Positions 10,886-19,900 of a stretch of 64,000 nucleotides of DNA are shown piece after piece. The DNA comes from Ruegeria lacuscaerulensis (GTDB taxonomy: Bacteria; Pseudomonadota; Alphaproteobacteria; Rhodobacterales; Rhodobacteraceae): positions 231,157 through 295,156 of the forward strand of contig NZ_WPZL01000005.1 in NCBI RefSeq assembly GCF_013031245.1. Direction: 5' to 3'. Within the stretch, counting starts at the first letter, position 1. Each line of letters begins with the position of its first letter. The position numbers were made by a program, and so were the translations under genes. The notes under the pieces were generated by a model. That model did no database searches and was not told the origin of the DNA. It saw nothing but the letters and a program-made list of their open reading frames with translations.

Positions 10886-11338
10886 ATGTCGACCTATAAC
10901 GTGACCGAAGTTCTCGTCGGTGGGGCCGTTCTGGCCTGTGCCGTTGCTTTTGGCGTCTATGCGAGCCAATCCACCGGCCTGTCGCAAGGTGGCGCGGGCT
11001 ATGAGTTGGAGGCGTCTTTCCGTTCGCTCGAAGGCGTTGGCGTGGGCACGGATGTGCGCTTGGCTGGGGTCAAGATCGGCACTGTAACGGGTGTAACACT
11101 GAACCCTGAAACCTATCGCGCCGATACCACCTTTTCGATCGCGGACGGTATTCTGGTTCCCGATGACAGCGCCATCGTGATCTCTTCCGAAGGATTGCTG
11201 GGTGGAAACTTCGTCGAGGTTATGCCGGGCGGTTCTCCGTTTTTCTTTGAGGCAGGAGATCAGGTCGAAGACACACAGGGCGCAGTCAGCCTGATCTCGC
11301 TGTTGGTCAAATTCGTGGCCGGGGATGGCGGCGAATGA
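10886..11338 (+). CDS. mlaD: MlaD-like phospholipid-transport substrate-binding protein
   Basis: A 150-residue protein with one N-terminal membrane anchor (about residues 8-27) and a single MCE domain (LEASFRSLEGVGVGTDVRLAGVKIGTVTGV), ending in a short hydrophobic helix. MlaD forms a hexameric ring that binds phospholipids in the MlaFEDB complex, which maintains outer-membrane lipid asymmetry. It starts 12 bp after the NDUFA12 gene with GAGGCGAGTA upstream, and its last codons overlap the next start (ATGA). The other mla genes are not in this window. Confidence 0.9.
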   Translation: MSTYNVTEVLVGGAVLACAVAFGVYASQSTGLSQGGAGYELEASFRSLEGVGVGTDVRLAGVKIGTVTGVTLNPETYRADTTFSIADGILVPDDSAIVISSEGLLGGNFVEVMPGGSPFFFEAGDQVEDTQGAVSLISLLVKFVAGDGGE

Positions 11339-11703
11339 AGCGTTTCGCCCTGATTGCAGCGCTGCTGGCTGCCACGGGGGCCGCGGCCCAGCAAAAAGTC
11401 CATTCCGGTCCCGGAGCGATGATAAGGGGGCTGGACAAGGTCAGCGGCCAGACCGTTGATATCGAAATGCAAAACGGGCAGACCGAAGAGATTTTCGGGC
11501 TGGACGTCGCGCTGGGGGATTGCCGCTACCCGGCAGACAACCCGACAGGTGATGCCTTTGCATATTTGACGATTTGGGAAAAAGGCAAGTCAGATCAACT
11601 GTTTGACGGATGGATGATCGCTACATCTCCGGCGTTGAACGCGCTGGATCACGCCCGCTATGATGTCTGGGTGATCCGCTGTATCACGCCTTCCGGCGAC
11701 TGA
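11335..11703 (+). CDS. DUF2155 domain secreted protein
   Basis: A 122-residue protein with a signal peptide (cleavage near AAAQ, residue 18). The mature domain matches DUF2155, including IRGLDKVSGQTVDIEM and GDCRYPADNPTGDAFAYLTI with a conserved WMIATSPALNALDHARYDVW. Two cysteines may form a disulfide. It is probably periplasmic, function unknown, and is often found with ndufA12 and mlaD. Its start overlaps the mlaD stop by 4 bp, and its 3' end overlaps the convergent aat gene by 46 bp. Confidence 0.9.
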   Translation: MKRFALIAALLAATGAAAQQKVHSGPGAMIRGLDKVSGQTVDIEMQNGQTEEIFGLDVALGDCRYPADNPTGDAFAYLTIWEKGKSDQLFDGWMIATSPALNALDHARYDVWVIRCITPSGD

Positions 11704-12290
11704 GCCACCTCGGCGGTGAAATCTGCGCTGGCGTCGATCGCCTCTGTAAGCTCCTGCCGATATTGTGCGCGTGGAATTTCTATGGCCCCCAGCGAGGCCA
11801 GATGTGCCGTCAGAAACTGTGTGTCAAACAGCTGAAATCCGGTTTGACGCAGGCGATCCACCAGATACGCTAAGGCGATTTTCGAGGCGTCCGTCCGGCG
11901 CGAGAACATGCTTTCGCCGAAAAACGCAGCGCCCAGTGTTACACCATATACCCCTCCGACCAGTGTATTGCCGTCCCAGATTTCCAGCGAATGCGCGTGG
12001 CCAGTGTGGTGGATTTGTCGATAGAGGTCTCGTAGTTCGGCGTTGATCCACGTGTCCGCACGATCGGCGCAGCCATCGACTACGCCGCTAAAGTCCCGGT
12101 TGATGGTGACGGAGAACCCACAATTTCGGATGCGGCGCGCCAAACTGCGGGAAACGTGGAAGCCGTCCAGAGGGAACACACCACGAAATTTGGGATCGAC
12201 CCAGAACAATTCCGGGTCGTCTCGGTGCTCGGCCATCGGAAAGATGCCGATGGAATAGCCGTGGAGTAAGAGTTCCGGAGATAAGCTCAT
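11658..12290 (-). CDS. aat: Leucyl/phenylalanyl-tRNA-protein transferase
   Basis: A 210-residue enzyme that adds Leu or Phe to N-terminal Arg/Lys of proteins, creating N-degrons for ClpAP. It acts in the cytoplasm. The motifs are characteristic: SIGIFPMAE, FWVDPKFRGVFPLD, AHSLEIWD, LVGGVYGVTLGAAFFGESMFSR, and LFDTQFLTAHLASLGA. The length is slightly short but typical of Alphaproteobacteria. The ribosome site is weak. Its tail overlaps DUF2155 by 46 bp on the other strand, so the last 15 codons of each gene are jointly constrained. Confidence 0.96.
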   Translation of the reverse strand: MSLSPELLLHGYSIGIFPMAEHRDDPELFWVDPKFRGVFPLDGFHVSRSLARRIRNCGFSVTINRDFSGVVDGCADRADTWINAELRDLYRQIHHTGHAHSLEIWDGNTLVGGVYGVTLGAAFFGESMFSRRTDASKIALAYLVDRLRQTGFQLFDTQFLTAHLASLGAIEIPRAQYRQELTEAIDASADFTAEVAQSPEGVIQRITQTS

Positions 12291-12303
12291 GCAGAATGCC
12301 CGA

Positions 12304-12340
12304 AGGTCGAAGGGCGTGGGCCCTTCGACCTTTCTGTTTT
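12304..12340. terminator. Strong hairpin between accC and aat
   Basis: AGGTCGAAGGGC (12304-12315), a GTGG loop, and GCCCTTCGACCT (12320-12331), a perfect 12-bp stem. The T-rich tail lies on the + strand, but the flanking genes read leftward, so its role may be to terminate or protect the accC mRNA end. Confidence 0.6.
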
Positions 12341-13688
12341 ATTCAGCCATGTTCTCCGCAAGCCAGCGCTCCAGCCAGTGGATGTTGTAGTCGCCGCTGT
12401 GGATGTCGGGCTCCTGCAACAGGGCATGGAACAAGGGTACGGTGGTGTCGATGCCGTCCACGATCAACTCTCCCAATGCGCGGTTCAGACGGGCCAGGGC
12501 CTCGTCGCGGTCGCGGCCCTGAACGATGAGCTTGGCGATCAGCGAGTCATAATACGGGGGAATCGAGTATCCGTCATAGAGCGCCGAATCCATACGCACT
12601 CCCAGACCGCCCGGCGCGTGGTAGGCCGTAATCTTGCCTGGGCAGGGCGAGAAGTTTGGCAGCTTTTCGGCGTTGATCCGAACCTCGATGGCATGGCCAT
12701 TGATTACCAGATCATCCTGACCGAATGACATCGGCTCGCCCGCCGCGACGAGGATTTGTTCGCGAACCAGATCGACGCCGAATATGCCCTCGGTCACCGG
12801 GTGTTCCACCTGCAGGCGGGTGTTCATCTCGATGAAGTAGAACTCGCCGTTTTCATACAGGAACTCGATGGTGCCCGCGCCGATATAGTTGATCTTGGCT
12901 ACGGCGTCGGCGCAGACCTTGCCGATCTTTGCACGCTCTTCAGGGGTGATGCAGGGGCCAGGGGCCTCTTCAAACACTTTCTGGTGGCGACGCTGCAAAG
13001 AGCAGTCGCGCTCGCCCAGATGGACGGCCTTTCCTTTGCCATCGCCAAAGACCTGAATCTCGATATGGCGCGGCGTGGTCAGGTATTTCTCTATATAGAC
13101 CTCGTCATTGCCAAAGGCGGCCTTGCCCTCGGCGCGCGCGGTCATAAAGGCGCTTTCCATCTCATTGGCGTTCATCGCGACCTTCATGCCGCGACCGCCG
13201 CCACCTGCGGTGGCTTTGATGATGACGGGATAGCCGAATTCCTCACCAATTTTTTTGGCAGTTGCCAGATCTGGCACGCCACCGTCCGAACCCGGAACGC
13301 AAGGCACACCCAGCGCTTTCATCGTGTCCTTGGCGGTGATCTTGTCGCCCATGATGCGGATATGTTCCGCGGTGGGGCCAATGAAGGTGATGCCGTGGTC
13401 CTCGACGATCTGCACAAACTCGGCATTCTCGGACAAAAAGCCATAACCCGGATGGATCGCCTGCGCGCCGGTAATTTCACAGGCCGAGATGATCGCGGGT
13501 ACAGACAGATAGCTTTGCGGGCTGGGTGGAGGGCCAATGCACACCGATTCGTCCGCCATGCGCACATGCATTGCGTCACTGTCGGCGGTGGAATGGACGG
13601 CGACCGTCTTGACCCCCATCTCGCGCGCAGCGCGGATCACGCGCAGCGCGATCTCACCTCGGTTGGCAATCAGGATCTTGTCGAACAT
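12339..13688 (-). CDS. accC: Acetyl-CoA carboxylase biotin carboxylase subunit
   Basis: A 449-residue ATP-grasp enzyme that carboxylates biotin on AccB using bicarbonate and ATP, the first half of malonyl-CoA synthesis. Typical motifs are [20 protein letters not shown] at the N-terminus, the glycine-rich ATP loop [10 protein letters not shown], the catalytic KVFEEAPGP region, and [14 protein letters not shown]. The length is that of the free subunit rather than a fused propionyl-CoA carboxylase chain. It lies 9 bp downstream of accB and is clearly in the same operon. Confidence 0.97.
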   Translation of the reverse strand: MFDKILIANRGEIALRVIRAAREMGVKTVAVHSTADSDAMHVRMADESVCIGPPPSPQSYLSVPAIISACEITGAQAIHPGYGFLSENAEFVQIVEDHGITFIGPTAEHIRIMGDKITAKDTMKALGVPCVPGSDGGVPDLATAKKIGEEFGYPVIIKATAGGGGRGMKVAMNANEMESAFMTARAEGKAAFGNDEVYIEKYLTTPRHIEIQVFGDGKGKAVHLGERDCSLQRRHQKVFEEAPGPCITPEERAKIGKVCADAVAKINYIGAGTIEFLYENGEFYFIEMNTRLQVEHPVTEGIFGVDLVREQILVAAGEPMSFGQDDLVINGHAIEVRINAEKLPNFSPCPGKITAYHAPGGLGVRMDSALYDGYSIPPYYDSLIAKLIVQGRDRDEALARLNRALGELIVDGIDTTVPLFHALLQEPDIHSGDYNIHWLERWLAENMAE

Positions 13689-13697
13689 GGGCCCGCC

Positions 13698-14198
13698 TTA
13701 CTCAACAATGACCAGAGGTGTGCCGAATTCCACTGCGTCGCCATCGCCCACAAGGATGCGTTTGATGGTGCCCGATTTGGGTGCGTGAATGTGGTTCATG
13801 GTTTTCATTGCTTCAACGATCAGCAGCGTGTCGCCTTCGGACACTGAAGCACCGACCGAAATGAAAGAGGGCGCGCCTGGTTCCGGCTGCATGTAGACGG
13901 TACCGACCATGGGCGAAGTCACCGCACCGGGATGGCTGGCAGGATCTTCTGCAGCAGCAGGTGCCTCGGCGGCGGCAGGGGCGGCAGCGGCGGCGGCAGG
14001 TGCAACCGGAGCTGCGGTTGGAACGGCGACCTGCACGGGGGCGGGCGCAGCCTGGTTCATGCGGCTGACGCGCACATTCAGACTGTCTTCCTCGCCATAT
14101 TCGCGTTTGACCTGCAGCTCGGTCAGGTCGTTGTCGCGCAGCAATTCAGCCAATGCTTTGATGAATGCCACATCCGCTTCGTGTTTGGTGTCTGTCAT
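13698..14198 (-). CDS. accB: Acetyl-CoA carboxylase biotin carboxyl carrier protein
   Basis: A 166-residue protein. The N-terminal region (about 1-50) is followed by a flexible Ala/Pro-rich linker (about 51-88) and a biotinyl domain. Lys132 in EAMKTMN is the biotinylation site. It shuttles carboxybiotin between AccC and the carboxyltransferase for fatty-acid synthesis. GAGGACACTC precedes the start. It is the promoter-proximal gene of accB-accC. Confidence 0.97.
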   Translation of the reverse strand: MTDTKHEADVAFIKALAELLRDNDLTELQVKREYGEEDSLNVRVSRMNQAAPAPVQVAVPTAAPVAPAAAAAAPAAAEAPAAAEDPASHPGAVTSPMVGTVYMQPEPGAPSFISVGASVSEGDTLLIVEAMKTMNHIHAPKSGTIKRILVGDGDAVEFGTPLVIVE

Positions 14199-14349
14199 GA
14201 GTGTCCTCGACGGTTCCCCTTTGGCCCGTCTGTATCGCGCGGGCTTTGGTCTGATTACGCAGCGTTATAAGCCATGCGCCCGGTCATGAAAAGCGCGTCT
14301 CGGCCTGTCAGATGGGGGTTTTACCCGAGATTACGAGGGGGAAAGGGGT

Positions 14350-14886
14350 TTACAGCGGCATTCCAGAAAGTTTCGCCACCAGTTCGGGCAATTTTCGTGC
14401 CCCGAATTTCTCTAACAGGCGCGCACGGTAGGCCTCGATCGTGCGATAGCTGAGGCCCAGTTCCACGCCAATTTCCTTTGCGGACAGGCCGCGACACGAC
14501 AGGATCGCCACTTCGCGCTCACGTGCGGTCAGTTCGACCAGGGGGCGTTCCTCGGAAATATCCGAAAAGCTCCAGATTCCGTGCCGGAAAGGGTCGTCCG
14601 GAGTCAGCGAGCGGCCACGCGCACGGCACCAGAACAGATCACCGTCCCGCCGACGCATGACGCGTTCGTCCGTGTAATACCCGGTCGCCCGCATCACCTG
14701 CAAACCTCGCGCGCCAATCCTCTCCCAATCGGCCACTGAAGGATAAAGATGCAAAAGCGGCATGTTCCGGTAGTCTTCTTCGCCACCGCCAAACGTGCGG
14801 GCGAACTGCAGATTGCAGCGCCGGATGATCCGGTTTTCCAATTCGACCAGGCCAATTGGTGCATATTCAAACGCGGGGTCGCTCAT
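14350..14886 (-). CDS. PAS and LuxR-HTH transcriptional regulator
   Basis: A 178-residue regulator. The N-terminal part (about 1-110) reads as a PAS sensor domain (AFEYAPIGLVELENRIIRRC and DGDLFWCRARGRSL). The C-terminal part (about 115-175) is a LuxR/FixJ-type HTH (LTAREREVAILSCRGLSAKE onward). There is no phosphoacceptor domain, so the PAS domain probably senses a ligand or redox signal directly. It stands alone behind accB with its own upstream region. The target genes are unknown. The ribosome site is weak. Confidence 0.85.
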   Translation of the reverse strand: MSDPAFEYAPIGLVELENRIIRRCNLQFARTFGGGEEDYRNMPLLHLYPSVADWERIGARGLQVMRATGYYTDERVMRRRDGDLFWCRARGRSLTPDDPFRHGIWSFSDISEERPLVELTAREREVAILSCRGLSAKEIGVELGLSYRTIEAYRARLLEKFGARKLPELVAKLSGMPL

Positions 14887-15091
14887 CCGGCTATCGTGCC
14901 GGGATTTAAGCGAAATTAGAAGGGGTGATGGACAGATTCTGGTTACGCCTGCAATGCGCCGGGCGGTTTTTTGTTGTTAAGTTTGTAAACAGCCTTTGAA
15001 AATTCTGACTTAACTAATAGAAATACATCAGAAGTTCTGAAAATAGGAAGAACTTTCACTAAGAAGGTTCCGCCTTGGGAGGGGCGAGGAC

Positions 15092-16387
15092 ATGCGCGAT
15101 ACGTTGACAGGCAGCCGAATTCGGGAAAGGCGCCAGATTGCCGGTCTGAGGCAAGCGGAACTTGCGCGTCAGGTGGGAATTTCCGCGTCTTACCTGAACC
15201 TGATCGAACACAACCGCCGTCGGATTGGGGGTAAGTTGCTGGTCGATATTGCGGCGGCGCTGGTCGTTGAGCCTTCGGTGCTGACGCAAGGGATCGAGGC
15301 CACACTGATATCCGCATTGCGTGAGGCCGCCGCGGATGCGGTCGGACAGCAAGCAGAACTGGACGGGCTTGAGGAATTTGCCGGGCGGTTTCCCGGATGG
15401 GCCGGCGTGCTGGCACAGATGCACCGCCGTGTGGTGTCATTGGAGCGCACCGTTGAGACATTATCCGACCGTTTGACCCACGATCCGCATCTGGCGGCAT
15501 CCATGCATGAGGTGCTGTCGACTGCAGCTGCGATTCGCTCGACGGCGGCGATCCTTGCGGATACGGAAGAAATCGAGCCCGAGTGGCAGGACAAGTTCCA
15601 CCGCAACCTGCATCAGGATGCAGAACGGCTGGCGGACAGCTCCAAGTCACTGGTGGCTTATTTGGATGACAGCGATTCTGCCGAGGACCGCCGCGGTGTT
15701 CCGCTGGAGGATGTCGAAGCCTTTTTTGACTCCAATGGCCACCATTTTCCCCAAATCGAAGAGGGCGGGGATGGTGCGGATATCGATCTGGGAGAACTGG
15801 ATTCGAGTGCCGCAAAGACATTGACCCGGGATTTTCTGGACGTTTATGCCTCTGACGCAAGGGCAATGCCTCTGATTGAAGTGAAGGCGGCGTTGGATGG
15901 CGCGGGGCTTGACCCTTTACAGTTGGCGGCAAAATTCTCGGTGGATTTGGCGACGGTGCTCAGGCGTCTTGCTGCGCTGCCGGATGGGTATCTGGGTCGG
16001 CCGACCGGGTTGGTGGTCTGTGATGCCTCTGGCAGTATATTGTTCAGCAAATCCGTTTCAGGTTTCGCCATGCCCCGCTTTGGCGAAGCCTGTCCACTGT
16101 GGCCGTTGTTCCAGGCGCTGAACAGGCCTCTGGTGCCCATCCGCAAGCGCGTTGTGCAGCTCGGCCGAACGGCGGCAGTGTTCGACTGCTACGCGCACGC
16201 TTGGCCTCAGGCCATATCCGGCTATGATGAGGGGCCTGTCTATCGCTCGGTCATGCTGGTGCGCTCGGTCGAGGATGTCGCGCAGGACGATCAGGCTGTA
16301 TCCCGGGTCGGCCCCAGTTGTCGGGTGTGCCCCAACAGCGACTGTGAGTCGCGCCGCGAGCCATCGATTCTAAGCGAAGGTTTTTGA
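15092..16387 (+). CDS. XRE-family short-chain acyl-CoA regulator (ScfR/MccR-like)
   Basis: A 431-residue regulator. The N-terminal XRE HTH (about residues 8-62) begins GSRIRERRQIAGLRQAELAR. A middle helical region precedes a DUF2083-type C-terminal half, which ends in a cysteine motif, CRVCPNSDC, near residue 412. Members control glyoxylate or methylcitrate and short-chain fatty-acid genes in response to acyl-CoA. GGGAGGGGCGAGGAC precedes the start. It reads in the same direction as the response regulator 78 bp downstream. The target genes are not adjacent. Confidence 0.85.
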   Translation: MRDTLTGSRIRERRQIAGLRQAELARQVGISASYLNLIEHNRRRIGGKLLVDIAAALVVEPSVLTQGIEATLISALREAAADAVGQQAELDGLEEFAGRFPGWAGVLAQMHRRVVSLERTVETLSDRLTHDPHLAASMHEVLSTAAAIRSTAAILADTEEIEPEWQDKFHRNLHQDAERLADSSKSLVAYLDDSDSAEDRRGVPLEDVEAFFDSNGHHFPQIEEGGDGADIDLGELDSSAAKTLTRDFLDVYASDARAMPLIEVKAALDGAGLDPLQLAAKFSVDLATVLRRLAALPDGYLGRPTGLVVCDASGSILFSKSVSGFAMPRFGEACPLWPLFQALNRPLVPIRKRVVQLGRTAAVFDCYAHAWPQAISGYDEGPVYRSVMLVRSVEDVAQDDQAVSRVGPSCRVCPNSDCESRREPSILSEGF

Positions 16388-16465
16388 CAGTTTCCTGACA
16401 GTGCGCGTAAGCTGGAGGCGACAGGTTGGTGGGTATGCAACCCGTCACGGGGAGGACTTAAAATC

Positions 16466-16846
16466 ATGAGCCGTAGGGTTCTGTTAATCGAGGATGAGCC
16501 GAACATAGCCGAGGCCATTCGGTTCCTGTTGACGCGCGAAGGATGGCAGGTCGACACGCATGCCGATGGAACGGACGCGGTTCAGGTCATTCAGGGAGCG
16601 AACCCTGATCTTGTCATTTTGGATGTGATGTTGCCGGGCAAAAGCGGCATGGAGATTCTGCGTGATCTGCGTGAACTGGAAGACATGCAGGGGCTGCCGG
16701 TTCTGATGCTGACGGCCCGTGGCCAGTCGCGGGACCGGGAAATGGCCGAAAACGCTGGGGTCAGTCGTTTCATGACCAAACCCTTTTCGAATACTGAGAT
16801 GCTGACTGCGGTACGTGACCTGCACGCGCAGGCGACGCAGTCATGA
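16466..16846 (+). CDS. Single-domain response regulator
   Basis: A 126-residue CheY-like receiver with no output domain. The phosphoacceptor is Asp53 (VILDVMLPG), acidic residues at 10-11 bind Mg2+, and the conserved Thr and Lys are in LMLTAR and TKPF. GGGGAGGACTT precedes the start. Its stop overlaps the start of the small membrane protein by 4 bp, and a histidine kinase follows, so it is probably the receiver partner of that kinase. Confidence 0.9.
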   Translation: MSRRVLLIEDEPNIAEAIRFLLTREGWQVDTHADGTDAVQVIQGANPDLVILDVMLPGKSGMEILRDLRELEDMQGLPVLMLTARGQSRDREMAENAGVSRFMTKPFSNTEMLTAVRDLHAQATQS

Positions 16847-17157
16847 GTCCGGACGAAGACCACCAGCCATCGGGCGCCCGGCCTTCGCTGTTTCTTGAGC
16901 GGCAGAGCTATCGTCGGCGCAGGTTGACCGACGCTGCGCGCCTGCTTCCGTTTCTTGGTGCTGCCCTGCTTGCGCTTCCGCTCCTGTGGCCGGGTGGTCA
17001 AGACACGCAGGACGGCGTTCCTCTGTCGTCGGCGATCTTTTATATTTTCACTTGCTGGGCGGCGATGATCGTGGCCAGCCTCATTTTTGGGATTGCCGCC
17101 AGACGTATGGTGGCACGTGACGATTCCGAGGCGGAGTCGGACCGATGGCAACGCTGA
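16843..17157 (+). CDS. Two-segment membrane protein of the symporter-kinase operon
   Basis: A 104-residue protein with a basic N-terminus (RQSYRRRRLTD) and two membrane helices at about 33-50 and 64-87. It overlaps the response regulator by 4 bp and the symporter-kinase by 13 bp, so translation is coupled. It resembles the short helper protein often placed before PutP-type symporter kinases, but I cannot assign a function. Confidence 0.75.
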   Translation: MSPDEDHQPSGARPSLFLERQSYRRRRLTDAARLLPFLGAALLALPLLWPGGQDTQDGVPLSSAIFYIFTCWAAMIVASLIFGIAARRMVARDDSEAESDRWQR

Positions 17158-19823
17158 ACGTCCTGATCCTGGTTTGCCTTGGTTATGTGGTGTTGCTGTT
17201 CGGGGTGGCATTCGCCGCGGATCGAATAGCTGCGGCAGGGCGGGGGGCGTGGCTGCGGTCGCCGCTGATCTATACGCTTTCTCTGTCGATCTATTGCACG
17301 GCCTGGACCTTCTATGGTGCCGTAGGTAACGCTGCTCGGTCGGGGCTGGAGTTCGTAACGATCTATCTGGGGCCAACCCTGGTAATGATCAGTTGGTGGT
17401 GGGGTCTGCGCAAACTCGTGCGGGTTGGGCGCAGTCAACGCGTGACGTCTATCGCCGACCTGATCTCATCGCGGTATGGAAAGTCCAACACATTGGCGAT
17501 TTGTGTGACCATTCTGGCAGTGCTTGGTGGAACCCCGTACATTGCGTTGCAATTGCAATCCATCACCTTGTCATTTTCCATCTTTGCCGAGGCCGATCCG
17601 TCGGGCTTTTACCGCGAAGGGTCCAGCGTGTTTTGGGTGGCCGCAGGACTTGCCGTTTTTGCCATTCTGTTTGGAACGCGCAATCTGGACGCCAATGAGC
17701 GCCATCATGGAGTAGTAACCGCCATTGCGTTGGAATCGGTTGTAAAACTGTTTGCTTTGCTCGCCGTCGGCATCTTCGTGGTTTGGGGTATCGCCGGTGG
17801 CGTCGCTCCGATGATGGATCGCATCGACGCGTCGGAGATCGGCCAATGGAACGTGAATGCAGGGCGTTGGACGACGTTGATCTTTCTGTCTGCTGCGGCC
17901 TTCATCTGCCTGCCACGCATGTTTCAGGTGATGGTAGTGGAAAACGCGGATGAAGGCCATTTGAGAACAGCTGCCTGGGCTTTCCCGCTTTACCTTCTGC
18001 TAATAAGCCTCTTCGTGGTTCCGATCGCGGTTGTCGGTCTGGATCTTATGCCAGAGGGGTCGAACCCGGATCTGTTCGTTCTGACCGTGCCCTTGTCTCA
18101 GGGCAATGACTGGCTGGCAATGTTGTCCTTTATCGGTGGGTTTTCCTCGGCTACGTCGATGGTCATCGTAACGGCGATGGCGCTGTCGACTATGGTTTCC
18201 AACCATTTGGTCATGCCGATCTGGCTGAGCACACAAGAGGGGTCCGGCTCGGTTTCAGGCGACGTCCGGAACGTCGTTCTGATGGCGCGCCGCGTGTCGA
18301 TTGCGGTCATCATGGCGCTGGGGTTCTTTTACTATCGCCTGTCCGGGGGTGGGGCCGCATTAACCTCGATCGGGCTGGTGGCCTTTGCCGGGATTTCCCA
18401 GATTCTGCCGGCGCTGGTCGGCGGATTGTTCTGGCGGGGTGCCACGCGAACCGGCGCGCTTGTCGGGCTGACGGTCGGGTTCCTGCTTTGGATTTATACA
18501 CTCTTGCTGCCGGGGATGGGTGGTGCCCTAATGCCCGATTCCGTCCTGCAAAACGGCCCGTTTGGCTGGGGCTGGCTGCGCCCGCAAGCACTGTTCGGGA
18601 TCGAAGGGATGGACCCGATGGTGCACACCGTGATGTGGTCGCTGTCCCTGAACACGGTGGCCTTTTGCGTCGCGTCGCTGCTGAGCTTTCCCAGCCCGCT
18701 GGAGCGCCTGCAGGGGGCGCAATTTGTCAACGTATTCGACCACTCGGTTGCGCTGCGTGGCTGGACCGGCTCAGTGGCGCAGAGCGAAGACCTCATGATC
18801 ATGACACAGCGCATTCTGGGCGCGGGCCCGGCGCAGGAATTCTTTCAGGCCGAAGCCGAACAGCAGGGCGGTCGCTCCAGCCTGCCTGAACCGACGCCCG
18901 CGTTTCTGGAACGACTGGAACGCGAACTGAGCGGCTCGGTCGGCGCGGCTACGGCCCACGCGATGATTGGCCAGATCGTTGGAGGGTCCTCGGTCTCGGT
19001 CGAGGACCTGTTAGCTGTGGCCGACGAATCTGCCCAAATGCTGGAGTATTCCAGCCAGTTGGAGGTGAAATCCGCCGAGCTCAGCCGGACCGCGCGACAA
19101 CTGCGTGAGGCAAACACCAAGCTGACGCAGATTTCAGAGCAGAAGGATAGCTTTCTCAGTCAGGTCAGCCATGAATTACGTACACCCATGACCTCGATCC
19201 GTGCCTTTTCCGAGATTATGCGCGACACGGACGGGTTGAGCAGCGAGGAGCAAACCCGCTATGCAGCGATCATCCATGACGAGGCACTGCGCCTGACCCG
19301 ATTGCTGGACGATCTTCTTGACCTGAGCGTACTGGAAAGCGGTCGGGTCAGCCTGAATATGGGCGGAGACACGCTGCGCTCGGTTCTGGACAGGGCGGTC
19401 TCAAGTGCGTTGGCCGGAACCAGTCAGACACTTACAGTGCGCCGGTCAAAGGCATCGGAACGCATTCCGCTGCGCACGGATTTGGATCGGCTGGGCCAGG
19501 TGTTCATAAATCTGATTTCGAACGCGCAGAAGTATTGCGATGCCGACGACCCGGTATTGACGATTTCCGCGCATGATGTCGGCGGGCAGGTCGTGATCGA
19601 TTTTGCCGACAATGGCAGCGGCATCCCGCCCGAGGCCCGCTCTATGGTGTTCGAAAAGTTTGCTCGCGTCGGGGTGGACAAGGCGGGTGGTGCAGGGCTG
19701 GGCCTGGCGATCTGCCGCGAGATCATGCAACGCCTGGGTGGCGAGATCAGCTATCTGCCTGGCCAGGGCGGCGGCGCGTTCCGTGTCAGGTTACCGCTGG
19801 CGTATCAGCAGGCCGCTCAGTGA
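17145..19823 (+). CDS. Sodium:solute symporter-histidine kinase fusion (CbrA/CrbS-like)
   Basis: An 892-residue inner-membrane protein. Residues 1 to about 520 form an SSSF symporter with roughly 13 membrane segments. After a linker come a dimerisation/phosphoacceptor domain with His676 (SQVSHELRTPMTS) and a HATPase (N box FINLISNAQKY, G boxes DNGSGIPPE and GGAGLGLAI). This is the CbrA/CrbS architecture, which couples substrate transport or sensing to a two-component pathway, often for acetate or histidine. The gene is translationally coupled to the small membrane protein and follows a CheY-like regulator, its likely partner. The substrate is unknown. Confidence 0.93.
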   Translation: MATLNVLILVCLGYVVLLFGVAFAADRIAAAGRGAWLRSPLIYTLSLSIYCTAWTFYGAVGNAARSGLEFVTIYLGPTLVMISWWWGLRKLVRVGRSQRVTSIADLISSRYGKSNTLAICVTILAVLGGTPYIALQLQSITLSFSIFAEADPSGFYREGSSVFWVAAGLAVFAILFGTRNLDANERHHGVVTAIALESVVKLFALLAVGIFVVWGIAGGVAPMMDRIDASEIGQWNVNAGRWTTLIFLSAAAFICLPRMFQVMVVENADEGHLRTAAWAFPLYLLLISLFVVPIAVVGLDLMPEGSNPDLFVLTVPLSQGNDWLAMLSFIGGFSSATSMVIVTAMALSTMVSNHLVMPIWLSTQEGSGSVSGDVRNVVLMARRVSIAVIMALGFFYYRLSGGGAALTSIGLVAFAGISQILPALVGGLFWRGATRTGALVGLTVGFLLWIYTLLLPGMGGALMPDSVLQNGPFGWGWLRPQALFGIEGMDPMVHTVMWSLSLNTVAFCVASLLSFPSPLERLQGAQFVNVFDHSVALRGWTGSVAQSEDLMIMTQRILGAGPAQEFFQAEAEQQGGRSSLPEPTPAFLERLERELSGSVGAATAHAMIGQIVGGSSVSVEDLLAVADESAQMLEYSSQLEVKSAELSRTARQLREANTKLTQISEQKDSFLSQVSHELRTPMTSIRAFSEIMRDTDGLSSEEQTRYAAIIHDEALRLTRLLDDLLDLSVLESGRVSLNMGGDTLRSVLDRAVSSALAGTSQTLTVRRSKASERIPLRTDLDRLGQVFINLISNAQKYCDADDPVLTISAHDVGGQVVIDFADNGSGIPPEARSMVFEKFARVGVDKAGGAGLGLAICREIMQRLGGEISYLPGQGGGAFRVRLPLAYQQAAQ

Positions 19824-19900
19824 CGCGGATGTAAAGACATTCGTAACCTGCGGTGGGTTAGACCGGGTATCAGGTTCAGCAACGAATAACGGTTTCGGGC

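Noticed and set aside
12756..13847. Long open frame opposite accC and accB
   Set aside because: Antisense shadow with no ribosome site; it spans the boundary of two certain genes.
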